Shown: positions 26,468 through 35,753, counted from the first letter of the stretch. The stretch: DNA of 64,000 nucleotides from Microbacter sp. GSS18 (GCA_029319145.1 CP119753.1:2604001-2668000), one strand, 5' to 3'. Made by a program: numbers and translations. The notes: generated from the sequence alone by a model not told the origin.

Positions 26468-27171
26468 CCCTGCTCAGTGTCGAACTGGAATCGGCCGGGT
26501 ACGGCCGCGTCACCGTGCTGCGCGACGTCGGCTTCGACGTCGCCGAAGGCGGGCGCCTCGTCATCCTCGGCGGCAACGGCGCCGGCAAGACCACGACCCT
26601 GCGGGCGATCAGCGGGCTGTGCCAGGCGCGCGGCCACGTGCGCCTGGACGGCCGCGAGCTCATGGGGCTCGCCACGCACCGCATCGCCCAGGCGGGCATC
26701 GCCCACGTCCCCCAGGGCCGCGGCACGATCAAGGACCTCTCGGTGCGCGAGAATCTGCTCGTCGGCGCCACGACGCGCACGCGCGCCGAGGCCGCCGAGG
26801 ACCTCGAGCGGTGGATCGAGCGGTTCCCGCGCCTCGGCGAGCGCATCGACCAGAACGCCGCGGCGCTCTCGGGCGGCGAGCAGCAGATGCTCGCCATCGC
26901 GCGCGCGTTCATGTCCCGTCCGCGCGTCGTGCTGCTCGACGAGCCGAGTCTCGGGCTCGCCCCCAAGATCACCGCCGAGATGTTCGCGTCGCTCGACGAG
27001 GTCTGCCGCGAGACCGGCGTGGCCATGGTCGTGGTCGAGCAGAACGCCGATCTCGCCCTGGACGTCGCGGACGACGCGATGGTCCTCGAAAGCGGCGCCA
27101 TCGTGGCCGCCGGGCCTGCCGAGCTCATGCGCGGCAACGACGACGTGCGCCGCGCGTACCTGGGGGTGTGA
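26464..27171 (+). CDS. livF: branched-chain amino acid ABC transporter ATP-binding protein LivF
   Basis: 235-residue second ATPase of the transporter. Walker A GGNGAGKTT, Q-loop HVPQGRGTI, canonical signature LSGGEQQMLAIARA, Walker B VVLLDEPSLGLAP, and VEQNADLALDVADDAMVLESG at the C-terminus, as in LivF. ATG 26464 overlaps the livG stop, so the two NBDs are translationally coupled. Followed 8 bp later by livH. Confidence 0.95.
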   Translation: MTLLSVELESAGYGRVTVLRDVGFDVAEGGRLVILGGNGAGKTTTLRAISGLCQARGHVRLDGRELMGLATHRIAQAGIAHVPQGRGTIKDLSVRENLLVGATTRTRAEAAEDLERWIERFPRLGERIDQNAAALSGGEQQMLAIARAFMSRPRVVLLDEPSLGLAPKITAEMFASLDEVCRETGVAMVVVEQNADLALDVADDAMVLESGAIVAAGPAELMRGNDDVRRAYLGV

Positions 27172-27178
27172 GGCCGAC

Positions 27179-28057
27179 ATGATCCTGCAGCAGCTGGCGG
27201 ACGGCATCGCGACGGGAGCCATCTACGGCGCTCTCGCGCTGGCGATCGTCCTCGTCTTCCGCGCCTCGCGCACCCTAAACTTCGCCCAGGGCGAGTTCGC
27301 GCTGCTCGGCGCCTACGTCGCCTGGCAGGCCATCGCGTGGGGCGCTCCGCCCTGGCTCGCGCTCGTCGTGTCGGTGGCCTTCATGGCGCTCTTCTCGGTG
27401 GGCGCCGAGCGGATCCTCTTCCGGCCCCTCGTCCGCCGTCACCAGCATCTGCCGGTGATCATCGTGAGCCTCGGGCTCATGATCGCGCTGAACGCGCTGG
27501 TCGGCTGGGTGTGGACGTACCAGACCAAGGAGATCCCGCCGCTGTTCGGAGCCGGGATCATCCAGCTCGGCCCGGTCGCGGTGTCGCGACAGGATGCCGG
27601 CATCGTTCTCAGCGTCGCCACCATCGCGCTGCTGCTCGCGGTGTTCTTCCGCTACACGCGCGTCGGCCTGCAGATGCGGGCGTCGGTGTCGGCTCCCGAG
27701 TCGGCGGAGCTGTCGGGTGTCTCGACCGGCCGCATGATGTCGACGGGATGGGCGATCGCGGGTGCCGTGAGCGCCGTCGCGGGCGTCCTGATCGCCCCCG
27801 AGCTGTTCCTGCACCCGGGCATGATGGCGCCGGTCCTCATCTACGCGTTCGCCGCGGCCATCCTCGGCGGGCTCGAGTCGCCGTTCGGCGCCCTCGTCGG
27901 CGGCGTCGCCGTCGGCGTCATCGAGAACCTGGCGGGCACGCTCGTGCCGGCCGTCGGCGGGGAGCTGCGACAGGTCGTCGCCCTCGCCCTGATCGTGGGG
28001 GTGCTGCTTGCACGGCCGCAGGGCCTCTTCGGCCGGAAGGAGCTGGTGCGCGCATGA
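27179..28057 (+). CDS. livH: branched-chain amino acid ABC transporter permease LivH
   Basis: 292-residue integral membrane protein with about eight hydrophobic segments. The N-terminus MILQQLADGIATGAIYGALA and RASRTLNFAQGEFALLGAY are hallmark LivH sequences, and GGLESPFGALVGGVAVGVIE is the conserved C-terminal permease segment. The stop overlaps the livM ATG by 4 bases. Confidence 0.95.
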   Translation: MILQQLADGIATGAIYGALALAIVLVFRASRTLNFAQGEFALLGAYVAWQAIAWGAPPWLALVVSVAFMALFSVGAERILFRPLVRRHQHLPVIIVSLGLMIALNALVGWVWTYQTKEIPPLFGAGIIQLGPVAVSRQDAGIVLSVATIALLLAVFFRYTRVGLQMRASVSAPESAELSGVSTGRMMSTGWAIAGAVSAVAGVLIAPELFLHPGMMAPVLIYAFAAAILGGLESPFGALVGGVAVGVIENLAGTLVPAVGGELRQVVALALIVGVLLARPQGLFGRKELVRA

Positions 28058-29115
28058 CCACCACGACCCCCGTCCGCACGGTGGAGCACGCCGCCCCGCC
28101 CCGCGCGTCGCTCGTGGAGTGGCTGCGCCGTCCCCGCGCCGCCCTGAATCCGCCGGTCTGGCTGCGCTGGACCGTCGGCCTGGGATCGGCCGCCGCCTTG
28201 CTCGCCCTGCCGCTGGTGAATCCGTCGTACATCAACCAGACGGTCACGCTCGTCATGATCTGGACGATCGTGGGCCTGGGGCTCAACCTGCTGGTCGGCT
28301 TCGGCGGCCAGGTCTCGCTCGGACACTCGGCGTTCTTCGCGATGGGCGCCTACAGCGTCGCGCTGGCCGGCCAGGCCGGCTGGCCGCATCCGCTGACGCT
28401 CGTCGTGGCGGGCGCCGTGCCCTTCGTCATCGGATACCTGATCGGGCTGCCCGCGCTGCGCCTCAAGGGGCTGCAGCTGGGCCTGGTCACCCTCGCGATG
28501 GCGATCGCCACCCCGTCGGCGATCCGGGCGATGGGAGACCTCACGCGCGGCAACCGCGGCATCGCGATCGATGCGGACCCGCCGGCATGGGTCGCCCTCG
28601 AGCACGACCAGTGGGTGTTCTACCTGGCGCTCGCGTGCGCCGGCATCGCCTACCTCGTCACCCGCCGCCTCGGGCGGGGGCGCCTGGGCCGGTCGTTCGT
28701 GGCCGTCCGCGATGCGGAGCTCGTGGCCGAGACGCTGGGCGTCGACGTGTGGCAGACCAAGACGCGCCTCTTCGCGGCATCCGCGGTCTATGCCGGCGTC
28801 GCCGGCGGCCTCTACGCGCTGCTGCTGGAGTTCATCGGCCCCGAGAACTTCGGCCTGGCGATGTCGATCTCGTTCGTCACCCTCATCGTGGTGGGCGGCC
28901 TCGCCACGGTGCCTGGCGCCGTACTGGGTGCGCTGTTCGTGCAGTACGTGCCCACGTGGACCTCGGCGCTCAGCACATCGGCGACGGGTGTGACGTACGG
29001 CGTCGTGCTGATGGTCTTCGCGTTCTTCGTGCCCTACGGCCTCGTGGGCCTGCTGCGCGGCATCCTCGCTCCGGCGGTCGACAGACTGCCCGGTCGCCGC
29101 CCCGGCCGCGCCTGA
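28054..29115 (+). CDS. livM: branched-chain amino acid ABC transporter permease LivM
   Basis: 353-residue permease partner. A Pro/Arg-rich cytoplasmic N-terminus of about 45 residues is followed by TM helices containing LNLLVGFGGQVSLGHSAFFA, the signature of LivM, and later FVAVRDAELVAETLGVDV (ATPase-docking loop) and VVGGLATVPGAVLGALF. Coupled to livH by ATGA overlap. Last structural gene of the transporter operon. Confidence 0.95.
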   Translation: MTTTTPVRTVEHAAPPRASLVEWLRRPRAALNPPVWLRWTVGLGSAAALLALPLVNPSYINQTVTLVMIWTIVGLGLNLLVGFGGQVSLGHSAFFAMGAYSVALAGQAGWPHPLTLVVAGAVPFVIGYLIGLPALRLKGLQLGLVTLAMAIATPSAIRAMGDLTRGNRGIAIDADPPAWVALEHDQWVFYLALACAGIAYLVTRRLGRGRLGRSFVAVRDAELVAETLGVDVWQTKTRLFAASAVYAGVAGGLYALLLEFIGPENFGLAMSISFVTLIVVGGLATVPGAVLGALFVQYVPTWTSALSTSATGVTYGVVLMVFAFFVPYGLVGLLRGILAPAVDRLPGRRPGRA

Positions 29116-29159
29116 CGCCGCCGCGCCGGTAGCGTTGTCCTGCGCGGAAGGAGCCACCG

Positions 29160-29696
29160 ATGCCGAGGAACGCACCGCTGCCGGTCGATCCGATCGCCGA
29201 GGCCAAGCGCCAGTGGATCGCCCACGGCTGGGAGGACTCCGCCGGCGGCATGACGCTCGTCACGTCGATCATGCGCGCCCACCAGCTTCTGCTGGCACGC
29301 ATCGACGCGACGCTGAAGCCGTTCGGACTGTCGTTCGCGCGCTACGAGATGCTTCGCCTGCTCGCCTTCACGCGGCAGGGGCGGATGCCGATGGCCAGCG
29401 CCATCGCCCGCCTGCAGGTGCACCCCACGAGCGTGACCAACACCGTCGATCGCCTCGTGCGCGACGAGCTCGCCGAGCGCGAACCGCACCCCGTCGACGG
29501 GCGCGCGGCGATGCTCGTGATCACCGAGGCGGGCCGCGACCTGGTCGAGCGGGCGACGGCGGCGCTGAACACGAACGTGTTCGAGAGCCCGGGCATGGCG
29601 CCGGAGGAGACCGCCGAGGTGGTGCGCCTGATCGCGCGGCTGCGCAAGGGCGCCGGCGACTTCACCGATCCGCGCCCGCAGCCCGAGCCGCTCTAG
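29160..29696 (+). CDS. MarR family transcriptional regulator
   Basis: 178-residue winged-helix regulator. The DNA-binding part runs about residues 62-120, with AIARLQVHPTSVTNTVDRLV as recognition region and the wing REPHPVDGRAAMLVITEAG. AAGGAG precedes ATG 29160, 44 bp after livM on the same strand, so it may be read through from the liv operon and act on it or on the neighbouring valine genes; neither is proven. The C-terminal codons run into a degenerate repeat (29719-29812). Confidence 0.9.
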   Translation: MPRNAPLPVDPIAEAKRQWIAHGWEDSAGGMTLVTSIMRAHQLLLARIDATLKPFGLSFARYEMLRLLAFTRQGRMPMASAIARLQVHPTSVTNTVDRLVRDELAEREPHPVDGRAAMLVITEAGRDLVERATAALNTNVFESPGMAPEETAEVVRLIARLRKGAGDFTDPRPQPEPL

Positions 29697-29718
29697 CCGC
29701 CCCGCACGGCCCCCGCAC

Positions 29719-29812
29719 GGCCCCCGGCCGCAGCCCGAGCCGCCGCGGGGTTCCGCACCCACCCCGCCCGGGCCCCCGGCCGCAGCCCAAGCCGCCGCAG
29801 GGTTCCGCACCC
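29719..29812. repeat. 42-bp direct repeat pair downstream of the MarR gene
   Basis: Two copies, 29719-29760 and 29771-29812, of a 42-bp unit starting GGCCCCCGGCCGCAGCCC and ending GTTCCGCACCC, identical except for two G/A changes. Part of the unit (CGCAGCCCGAGCCG) also matches the last codons of the MarR gene near 29680, suggesting a decayed array of period about 52 bp. Non-coding. Confidence 0.85.
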
Positions 29813-29945
29813 GCCCCTTCGCCGGCTCCCACCGTGCGCGAATTCAGGCAGATCGCGACGACACGCCGAGCGGTCACGGCGCGTCGCGCGACCCTGCCTG
29901 AGCTGTGACACCCGGCCGAGGCGTCGGGCGACGCGGGGCGCGGGG

Positions 29946-29994
29946 CGCGGGGCGCGAGCTCAGCCGTACCGGAACCGCGGGGCGCGAGCTCAGC
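29946..29994. repeat. 30-bp-period duplication at the end of the enoyl-CoA hydratase gene
   Basis: CGCGGGGCGCGAGCTCAGC occurs at 29946-29964 and again at 29976-29994. The second copy contains the gene's stop codon (TCA at 29990-29992); the first lies just beyond it. Confidence 0.8.
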
Positions 29995-30766
29995 GGTTCC
30001 GGAACTCGGGCGCGCGCTTCTCGCGGAACGCGGTCATGCCCTCTTTCTGGTCCTCGGTGTCGAACAGCGCCGCGAACGCGTGCTTCTCGAACCGCAGGCC
30101 CTCGGCCAGCGGCGTCTCCATCGCCGCGTCCAGCGCCGCCTTGGCCGCGTACAGCGACGGGAGTGACTTCGACGCGATCGTGTCGGCGACCTTCGCGGCC
30201 TCGTCGAGCAGCTCGGACGCCGGCACCACGCGCGCGACGAGGCCCGAGCGCTCGGCCTCGGCGGCATCCATCATGCGCCCGGTCAGGATCAGGTCGGCCG
30301 CCTTCGAGTACCCCACGGCCCGCATCAGGCGCTGCGTTCCGCCCATGCCGGGGATCACGCCCAGGTTGACCTCGGGCTGACCGAACTTCGCCGAGTCGGC
30401 GGCGAGGATGATGTCGCACATCATGGCGAGTTCGCACCCGCCGCCGAGGGCGTAGCCCGATACGGCCGCGATGACGGGCGTGCGCACATCAGCGAAGCGC
30501 GACCAGTCGCCGAAGTGGTCGCCGACGAGCATCTCGAGCCCGGACTTGGACTCCATCTCCTTGATGTCGGCGCCGGCGGCGAACGCGCGCTCCGAACCGG
30601 TGACGACGATCGCGCCGATCTGCTCGTCGGCGTCGAAGGCGGATGCCGCCGCCACGACGTCCCGCATGACCTGCGAGTTCAGGGCGTTCAGGGCCTCGGG
30701 GCGGTTCAGGGTGATCCACCCCACGCGTCCGCGCGTCTCGACGAGGATCGTGGCGTACTCGGTCAT
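29990..30766 (-). CDS. enoyl-CoA hydratase
   Basis: 258-residue crotonase-fold hydratase. The oxyanion-hole segment is [11 protein letters not shown], and the catalytic Glu residues lie in [11 protein letters not shown] and [28 protein letters not shown] is the typical C-terminus. GAGGGAG precedes the ATG. Third gene after an acyl-CoA dehydrogenase and mmsB, so the likely in vivo step is hydration of methacrylyl-CoA in valine degradation, although such enzymes also serve general beta-oxidation. Confidence 0.95.
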   Translation of the reverse strand: MTEYATILVETRGRVGWITLNRPEALNALNSQVMRDVVAAASAFDADEQIGAIVVTGSERAFAAGADIKEMESKSGLEMLVGDHFGDWSRFADVRTPVIAAVSGYALGGGCELAMMCDIILAADSAKFGQPEVNLGVIPGMGGTQRLMRAVGYSKAADLILTGRMMDAAEAERSGLVARVVPASELLDEAAKVADTIASKSLPSLYAAKAALDAAMETPLAEGLRFEKHAFAALFDTEDQKEGMTAFREKRAPEFRNR

Positions 30767-30775
30767 GCGGCTCCC

Positions 30776-31684
30776 TCAGGCGTCGGTGCTGTCGGCGCGG
30801 ATCGTGGTGATGATCCCAGAGAAATCCTGCCCCGCGCCCGGGCCGTTCGCGAATTCACGGTAGATCTCGCGGGCCAGCAATCCCATGCGCGCCGATACGC
30901 CCGTGGCGTCGATGGCGTGCTCGGCGAGACCGAGGTCCTTGTTCATGAGCGCCCCGGCGAAGCCCGGCTGGTAGTCGCGATTGGCCGGACTCGTCGGCAC
31001 GGGTCCGGGAACGGGGCAGTTCGTCGTCAGCGCCCAGCACTGCCCCGACGCGTTCGAGGCGACGTCGTACAGCGCCTGGTGGCTGAGCCCCAGCCGCTCC
31101 CCGAGCACGAAGGCCTCGGCGACGGCGATCTGCGACACCGCGAGGATCATGTTGTTGCAGACCTTCGCGGCCTGGCCGAGCCCCGCTTCGCCGCAGTGCA
31201 CGATGCGCCGGCCCATCGCTTCGAGGATCGGCTGCGCCGCAGCGAAGTCCGCGGCGACGCCCCCCACCATGAAGGCGAGCGTGGCGTTCTCGGCGCCGAC
31301 GACTCCCCCCGAGACCGGGGCGTCGAGGCACCGGTGGCCGGCGGCTTCCGCGAGCGCGTGCGCCTGGCGCGCCTCGTCGACGGCGATCGTCGAGCACTCC
31401 AGGAACAGTGTTCCCGGCGTCGCGACGTCCAGGAGCCCCGGGACTCCGTCGACCCCGCGATAGGCGTCCAGAACCTGCGCGCCGGTCTGGAACATCGTGA
31501 TGACGACCTCGGCACCGCCGGCCACGGCATCCGTCGCCGACTCTGCCACCTCGAGCCCCTCGGCGCGGGCGGCATCCCGTGCGACGTCGACGACGTCGAA
31601 GCCCACCACCTCGTGCCCTGCGTCCGTGAGGTTGTGCGCCATGGGGCGCCCCATGTGCCCCAGGCCCAGGAATGCGATCCTCAT
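30776..31684 (-). CDS. mmsB: 3-hydroxyisobutyrate dehydrogenase
   Basis: 302-residue NAD-dependent dehydrogenase oxidising 3-hydroxyisobutyrate to methylmalonate semialdehyde. The Rossmann N-terminus is FLGLGHMGRPMAHNL. The substrate motif DAPVSGGVVGAENATLAFMVGG is present in pieces, and the catalytic Lys is in GLGQAAKVCNNM. The ATG at 31684 follows the acyl-CoA dehydrogenase stop by one base. Valine catabolism. Confidence 0.95.
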   Translation of the reverse strand: MRIAFLGLGHMGRPMAHNLTDAGHEVVGFDVVDVARDAARAEGLEVAESATDAVAGGAEVVITMFQTGAQVLDAYRGVDGVPGLLDVATPGTLFLECSTIAVDEARQAHALAEAAGHRCLDAPVSGGVVGAENATLAFMVGGVAADFAAAQPILEAMGRRIVHCGEAGLGQAAKVCNNMILAVSQIAVAEAFVLGERLGLSHQALYDVASNASGQCWALTTNCPVPGPVPTSPANRDYQPGFAGALMNKDLGLAEHAIDATGVSARMGLLAREIYREFANGPGAGQDFSGIITTIRADSTDA

Positions 31685-31685
31685 G

Positions 31686-32846
31686 TCACGCCTCCAACAG
31701 CGCGCGCCCGATGATCACGCGCATGATCTCGTTGGTCCCCTCGAGGATCTGGTGCACCCGCAGATCGCGCACCACCTTCTCGATGCCGTAGTCCTGCAGA
31801 TAGCCGTAGCCGCCGTGCAGCTGCAGGGCCTCGTTCGCGATGCCGAACCCGGCATCGGTGGCATACCGCTTCGCCATGGCGCACTGCATGGAGGCGTCCG
31901 GCGCCTTCGCGTCGAGCGCGGCGGCGGCATCCCGCACGAGCGCTCGGGCGGCGCGCAGCTCGGTCGCCATGTCGGCGAGCTTGAAGACGACAGCCTGCTT
32001 GTCGGCCAGCGGCTCGCCGAACGTGAACCGCTCCTTGACGTATCGGGTCGCTCGGTCGAGCGCCCACTGCGCCCCGCCGAGCGAGCAGGCCGCGATGTTG
32101 ATGCGGCCGCCGTCGAGCGCCGACATCGCGATCTTGAATCCCTCTCCCTCGCCACCGAGCATGTCGCCCGCGGGAACCCGCACCTCGTCGAGGATCACCT
32201 GACGCGTGGGCTGCGCGTTCCAGCCCATCTTGCGCTCCTTGGCCCCGAACGAGAGCCCGCGTGCACCGGCCGGCACGAGGAATGCCGTGATCCCGCGCGC
32301 CCCCGGCTCGCCGGTGCGCGCCATCACGATGTAGACGGCTGCCTCACCGGCGCCCGAGATGAACTGCTTGACACCGGTGATCACGTAGTCCTCGCCGTCC
32401 CGGATGGCGGTCGTGGTGATGGCGGCGGCGTCCGAACCGGCCCCCGGCTCGGTGAGGCAGTAGCTGCCGAGGTCGCCCATCGACACCAGCCGCGGCAGCC
32501 ATCCGTGGCGCTGCGCCTCGGTGCCGTACGTGTCGATCATCCACGCGACCATGTTGTGGATCGACATATAGGCCGCCATCGTGGGGTCGCCCTCGGCGAG
32601 GGCCGCGAAGATCTCGACGGCGTCCGACCGGCTCAGTGCTGTGCCGCCGACGTCCTCCCGAATGTAGATGCCTCCGAGCCCCAGCTCCCCGGCCATCCGA
32701 AGGGTGTCCCGCGGGAAGTGCCCGACGGCGTCCCACTCCTGTGCGTGGGGCGCGAGCTCGGATGCGGCGAAGTCGCATACGGCCTCCAGGATGGCGGCGC
32801 GCTCGTCGGCGCTGACAGCGGATGCGGCGGGCGGGGTGATCGTCAT
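31686..32846 (-). CDS. acyl-CoA dehydrogenase, probable isobutyryl-CoA dehydrogenase
   Basis: 386-residue FAD enzyme. CLTEPGAGSDAA and GVKQFISGAGEA form the FAD/substrate pocket. FGEPLADKQAV, QLHGGYGYLQDYGIEKVVRD and the catalytic Glu in LEGTNEIMRVIIGRAL complete the family pattern. Order with mmsB and an enoyl-CoA hydratase indicates isobutyryl-CoA to methacrylyl-CoA oxidation in valine breakdown; electrons pass to EtfAB. ATG 32846 is used. GTG 32852, with AGGAG only 5 bases upstream, is an equally good start and would add two residues. Confidence 0.93.
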   Translation of the reverse strand: MTITPPAASAVSADERAAILEAVCDFAASELAPHAQEWDAVGHFPRDTLRMAGELGLGGIYIREDVGGTALSRSDAVEIFAALAEGDPTMAAYMSIHNMVAWMIDTYGTEAQRHGWLPRLVSMGDLGSYCLTEPGAGSDAAAITTTAIRDGEDYVITGVKQFISGAGEAAVYIVMARTGEPGARGITAFLVPAGARGLSFGAKERKMGWNAQPTRQVILDEVRVPAGDMLGGEGEGFKIAMSALDGGRINIAACSLGGAQWALDRATRYVKERFTFGEPLADKQAVVFKLADMATELRAARALVRDAAAALDAKAPDASMQCAMAKRYATDAGFGIANEALQLHGGYGYLQDYGIEKVVRDLRVHQILEGTNEIMRVIIGRALLEA

Positions 32847-32940
32847 CGACACCGGTGCTCCTTCGTTCGTGCGGGGCGCCCTTGTGGGGCATCCTGCCGC
32901 TGCAGAGTGTGCCGTCATGGGCACCGTGCTCATTTTACAT

Positions 32941-32968
32941 GGACTTCCAACTATATAAATGGGAGTCC
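32941..32968. promoter_or_regulatory. AT-rich divergent promoter region with inverted repeat
   Basis: GGACTTCC (32941-32948) and GGGAGTCC (32961-32968) form an 8-bp inverted repeat with one mismatch around ACTATATAAA, the most AT-rich spot nearby. On the minus strand TATAGT (32955-32950) is a good -10 for the valine operon. On the plus strand TATAAA (32954-32959) could serve the secreted-protein gene. The repeat looks like an operator covering both. Confidence 0.45.
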
Positions 32969-33082
32969 GTTCATCCACGTCGTTCCCCTGCCGTTCACAT
33001 CGATTCCATGTGCGCTCGCTACGAACGGAGGCATGCGCGCGACCCGCGCGCAGACGAGGACCCGACGAATCCGAGGACACCG

Positions 33083-34738
33083 ATGCCTTCATCACTGCAC
33101 CGCCGCACCGTGACCGCGGGTGCGGCTGCTGTCGCCGCCTGCACGCTCGCGCTCACGCCGCTCGCCGCGAACGCGGCGATCGTCGCGGCGCCCATCAGCT
33201 ACTCCGCGGGCGACGCCGCACTGTCGCTCACACCCATCGGCACCCACGAGACCGGGATCTTCGACGAGTCCGCGGCCGAGATCGTCCAGGCCCACGGCGA
33301 CCGCCTCTTCATCGTCAACGCGCAGGCCGGCGCGGTCACCGTGCTGGACTTCGCCGACCCCGCGAACCCGACCGAGCTGTTCTCCATCGCCTCGGCGGGC
33401 ATCGCCAACTCCGTCGCCGTCCGCGCGGACGGCCTCGGCGTCGTCGCGTTCGAGGCGCCCGACAAGGTCTCGGCCGGACACGTCGTGTTCTTCGACGCGG
33501 ATGCCGACGACGCGGCATCCGCCCACCTCGGCGAGGTCGCCATCGGGTCGCTGCCCGACATGGTCACCATCACCGACGACGGCAAGTACGCCGTCGTCGC
33601 CAACGAGGGCGAGCCCGCGGACGACTTCTCCAGCGACCCCGAGGGCACGGTCAGCGTCATCAAGCTGCACCCGACCAAGAAGCGCGCGTCGAACCAGGGC
33701 AACGTCCGCACCGCTGACTTCCACGAGTTCGAGGCGGGCGGCGAGAAGACGCTCCCCGCGGACGTCCGCGTCTTCGGGCCGCAGCCGGAGGCCGACAACC
33801 CGATCTCACGCAACCTCGAGCCGGAGTACATCACGACCGTCGGCACGACGGCGTACGTCACGCTGCAGGAGAACAACGCGATCGCCGTCGTCGACCTGAA
33901 CTCGGCGAAGGTCGACGACATCTGGGCGCTCGGGTTCAAAGACTACGGCGCCGCGGGCAGCGGGATCGACGCCTCCGACCGCGACGACGCCATCGACATC
34001 CGGACCCGGCCGGGTGTCGTCGGGATGTATCAGCCCGACGCGATCGACTCGTACACGGCCGCCGGGCAGACCTACCTCGTCACGGCGAACGAGGGCGACG
34101 CCCGCGAATGGGGCGACTACGAGGAGCCGGTGCGAGCGAAGGACCTCGACGATGACGGCTACGGCCCCGTGTGCGACGGTCCGCTCGCCGGCCTGCTCGA
34201 GAACGAGGACCTGGGACGCCTCGAGGTGACGCGCGAGAACGGCTTCAACGGCGAGTGCTATGACACGCTGTACTCGTTCGGGGCCCGCTCGTTCTCGATC
34301 TGGACGACCGACGGCACGCAGGTGTTCGACTCGGGCGACGACTTCGAGCAGTACACCGCGCTCGCGGCGCCCGCGGCGTTCAACTCCAGCAACGACGACA
34401 ACGACGACTTCGACGCGCGCAGCGACGCCAAGGGTCCCGAGCCCGAGGGCATCGCGATCGGCGAGGTCGACGGTCGCACCTACGCCTTCATCGGTCTCGA
34501 GCGCGTCGGCGGCGTCATGGTCTACGACATCACCGAGCCGGCGTCGGCCGCGTTCGTGACGTACGTGAACAACCGCGACTTCTCGGTCGACGCCGAGTCG
34601 TCCGAGGCCGGCGACCTCGGCCCCGAGGGGCTGGCCTTCATCCCGGCGAGCGCCTCGCCGACGGGTGACCCGCTGCTCGCCGTGGGCAACGAGGTCTCGG
34701 GCACGACGACCCTGTTCGCGATCGCCGCGACCGACTGA
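33083..34738 (+). CDS. secreted choice-of-anchor I family protein (beta-propeller)
   Basis: 551 residues. A signal peptide (Arg-Arg, then VTAGAAAVAACTLALTPLAANAA) is followed by a large beta-propeller-like domain. Repeated blades of the type DRLFIVNAQAGAVTVLDFAD, AYVTLQENNAIAVVDLNSAK, TYLVTANEGDAREWGDY and YAFIGLERVGGVMVYDI match the choice-of-anchor I / phytase-esterase-like family. Numerous Asp residues suggest calcium binding. No membrane anchor is visible, so it is released or wall-associated. Stand-alone gene with its own terminator. Enzymatic activity cannot be inferred. Confidence 0.88.
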   Translation: MPSSLHRRTVTAGAAAVAACTLALTPLAANAAIVAAPISYSAGDAALSLTPIGTHETGIFDESAAEIVQAHGDRLFIVNAQAGAVTVLDFADPANPTELFSIASAGIANSVAVRADGLGVVAFEAPDKVSAGHVVFFDADADDAASAHLGEVAIGSLPDMVTITDDGKYAVVANEGEPADDFSSDPEGTVSVIKLHPTKKRASNQGNVRTADFHEFEAGGEKTLPADVRVFGPQPEADNPISRNLEPEYITTVGTTAYVTLQENNAIAVVDLNSAKVDDIWALGFKDYGAAGSGIDASDRDDAIDIRTRPGVVGMYQPDAIDSYTAAGQTYLVTANEGDAREWGDYEEPVRAKDLDDDGYGPVCDGPLAGLLENEDLGRLEVTRENGFNGECYDTLYSFGARSFSIWTTDGTQVFDSGDDFEQYTALAAPAAFNSSNDDNDDFDARSDAKGPEPEGIAIGEVDGRTYAFIGLERVGGVMVYDITEPASAAFVTYVNNRDFSVDAESSEAGDLGPEGLAFIPASASPTGDPLLAVGNEVSGTTTLFAIAATD

Positions 34739-34750
34739 AGCGACAGAGCC

Positions 34751-34788
34751 GGACGGGCCCCGCAGGCGACGAGCCGCGGGGCCCGTCC
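34751..34788. terminator. bidirectional terminator hairpin
   Basis: GGACGGGCCCCGC (34751-34763) pairs perfectly with GCGGGGCCCGTCC (34776-34788) over 13 bp, with a 12-nt loop, between convergent genes (stops at 34738 and 34809). Confidence 0.8.
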
Positions 34789-34808
34789 TCTCGGTCCGTC
34801 GGGACGTG

Positions 34809-35753
34809 TCAGATCAGGCCCTGGCGTGCGGCCTGGATCCCCGCCTGGAAGCGCGACTGTGCGCCCAGCCGGTCGCACAGCTCCCGGATCCGTCGCTGGA
34901 GCGTGCGCGGGCTCAGCCCCACTTCACGTGCGATGGCCGCATCGGTCAGTCCTGACGCCATCAGCCCGAGGATGGCCTGATCGGCATCCTCGTCTCCGAC
35001 CGCTTCCTCTGCGCGGAAGGGGATCGAGCGGTCCCACGTGGCCTCGAACAGCGCCACCAGCATGTCGAGCATGGCGCCCCGATGCACGACATGCAGCTGA
35101 TGGGTCAGCAGGGCCCCGGCCGTCGACGGCAGCACCGCGTAGGTGCGGTCGACGATGAGCAGGCGTCCCGGAACCTCGGGCGTGACCCGCGCCTCCTCAC
35201 CCGCGGCGATTCCCACGAGCAGGTCGTCCAGCCGCCCCGGCTGGTCCACGGCGCTGTTCTCGTAGAGCACCCGATGCCGCACTCCGCGGCCGAGGAGCTC
35301 GAGCTCGAGCGGATTCGGCTCGGCCGGGGAACTCGAGTACGGCGGCCGCTCCATCGCCATCACCTCGCGGCGCGCGCCCCGGTAGATCTGCTCGAGTCGT
35401 CGCCTGGCCGCCTCGGGATCCACCACCGTCTCGAGCGACGCGTCGATCACGCCCTCACCCTGCCGCCGCCGGTATCGCGTCGTCAGGTCGTCGAGCGCGA
35501 GCCGGGCGTGATGCAGGTCGCGCTCGTGGGCGGTCACGATGTCCGACAGCGCGAAAGCGGGGTCGACGAGGACGTACGCGTCTGCCGACCGGGCGACCAT
35601 GCCGCGCTCTTCGAAGCGTGCGAGAACGGCCTCGACGCCCGAGATCCCTGCGGATGCCGACAGCGCCGTCGCGTCGGCGCGACCGGCCTCGAGCAGCGCC
35701 AGATAGACCGCCTGCTCCTCGGCGTCCAGGCCGAAACGGTCGAGCGTGGACAT
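34809..35753 (-). CDS. TrmB-like/LuxR-type transcriptional regulator
   Basis: 314 residues. The N-terminal winged helix of TrmB type (about residues 1-65, LDAEEQAVYLALLEAGRADA) is followed by a helical linker, a middle domain with YRGARREVMAMERPPY, and a C-terminal LuxR helix-turn-helix (about 245-310, LMASGLTDAAIAREVGLSPR then TLQRRIRELCDRLGA). GAGGAG lies 5 bases before ATG 35753. It is divergent from the subtilase gene at 35926 with an inverted repeat in the gap, so it probably controls that protease. The ligand sensed is unknown. Confidence 0.9.
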   Translation of the reverse strand: MSTLDRFGLDAEEQAVYLALLEAGRADATALSASAGISGVEAVLARFEERGMVARSADAYVLVDPAFALSDIVTAHERDLHHARLALDDLTTRYRRRQGEGVIDASLETVVDPEAARRRLEQIYRGARREVMAMERPPYSSSPAEPNPLELELLGRGVRHRVLYENSAVDQPGRLDDLLVGIAAGEEARVTPEVPGRLLIVDRTYAVLPSTAGALLTHQLHVVHRGAMLDMLVALFEATWDRSIPFRAEEAVGDEDADQAILGLMASGLTDAAIAREVGLSPRTLQRRIRELCDRLGAQSRFQAGIQAARQGLI

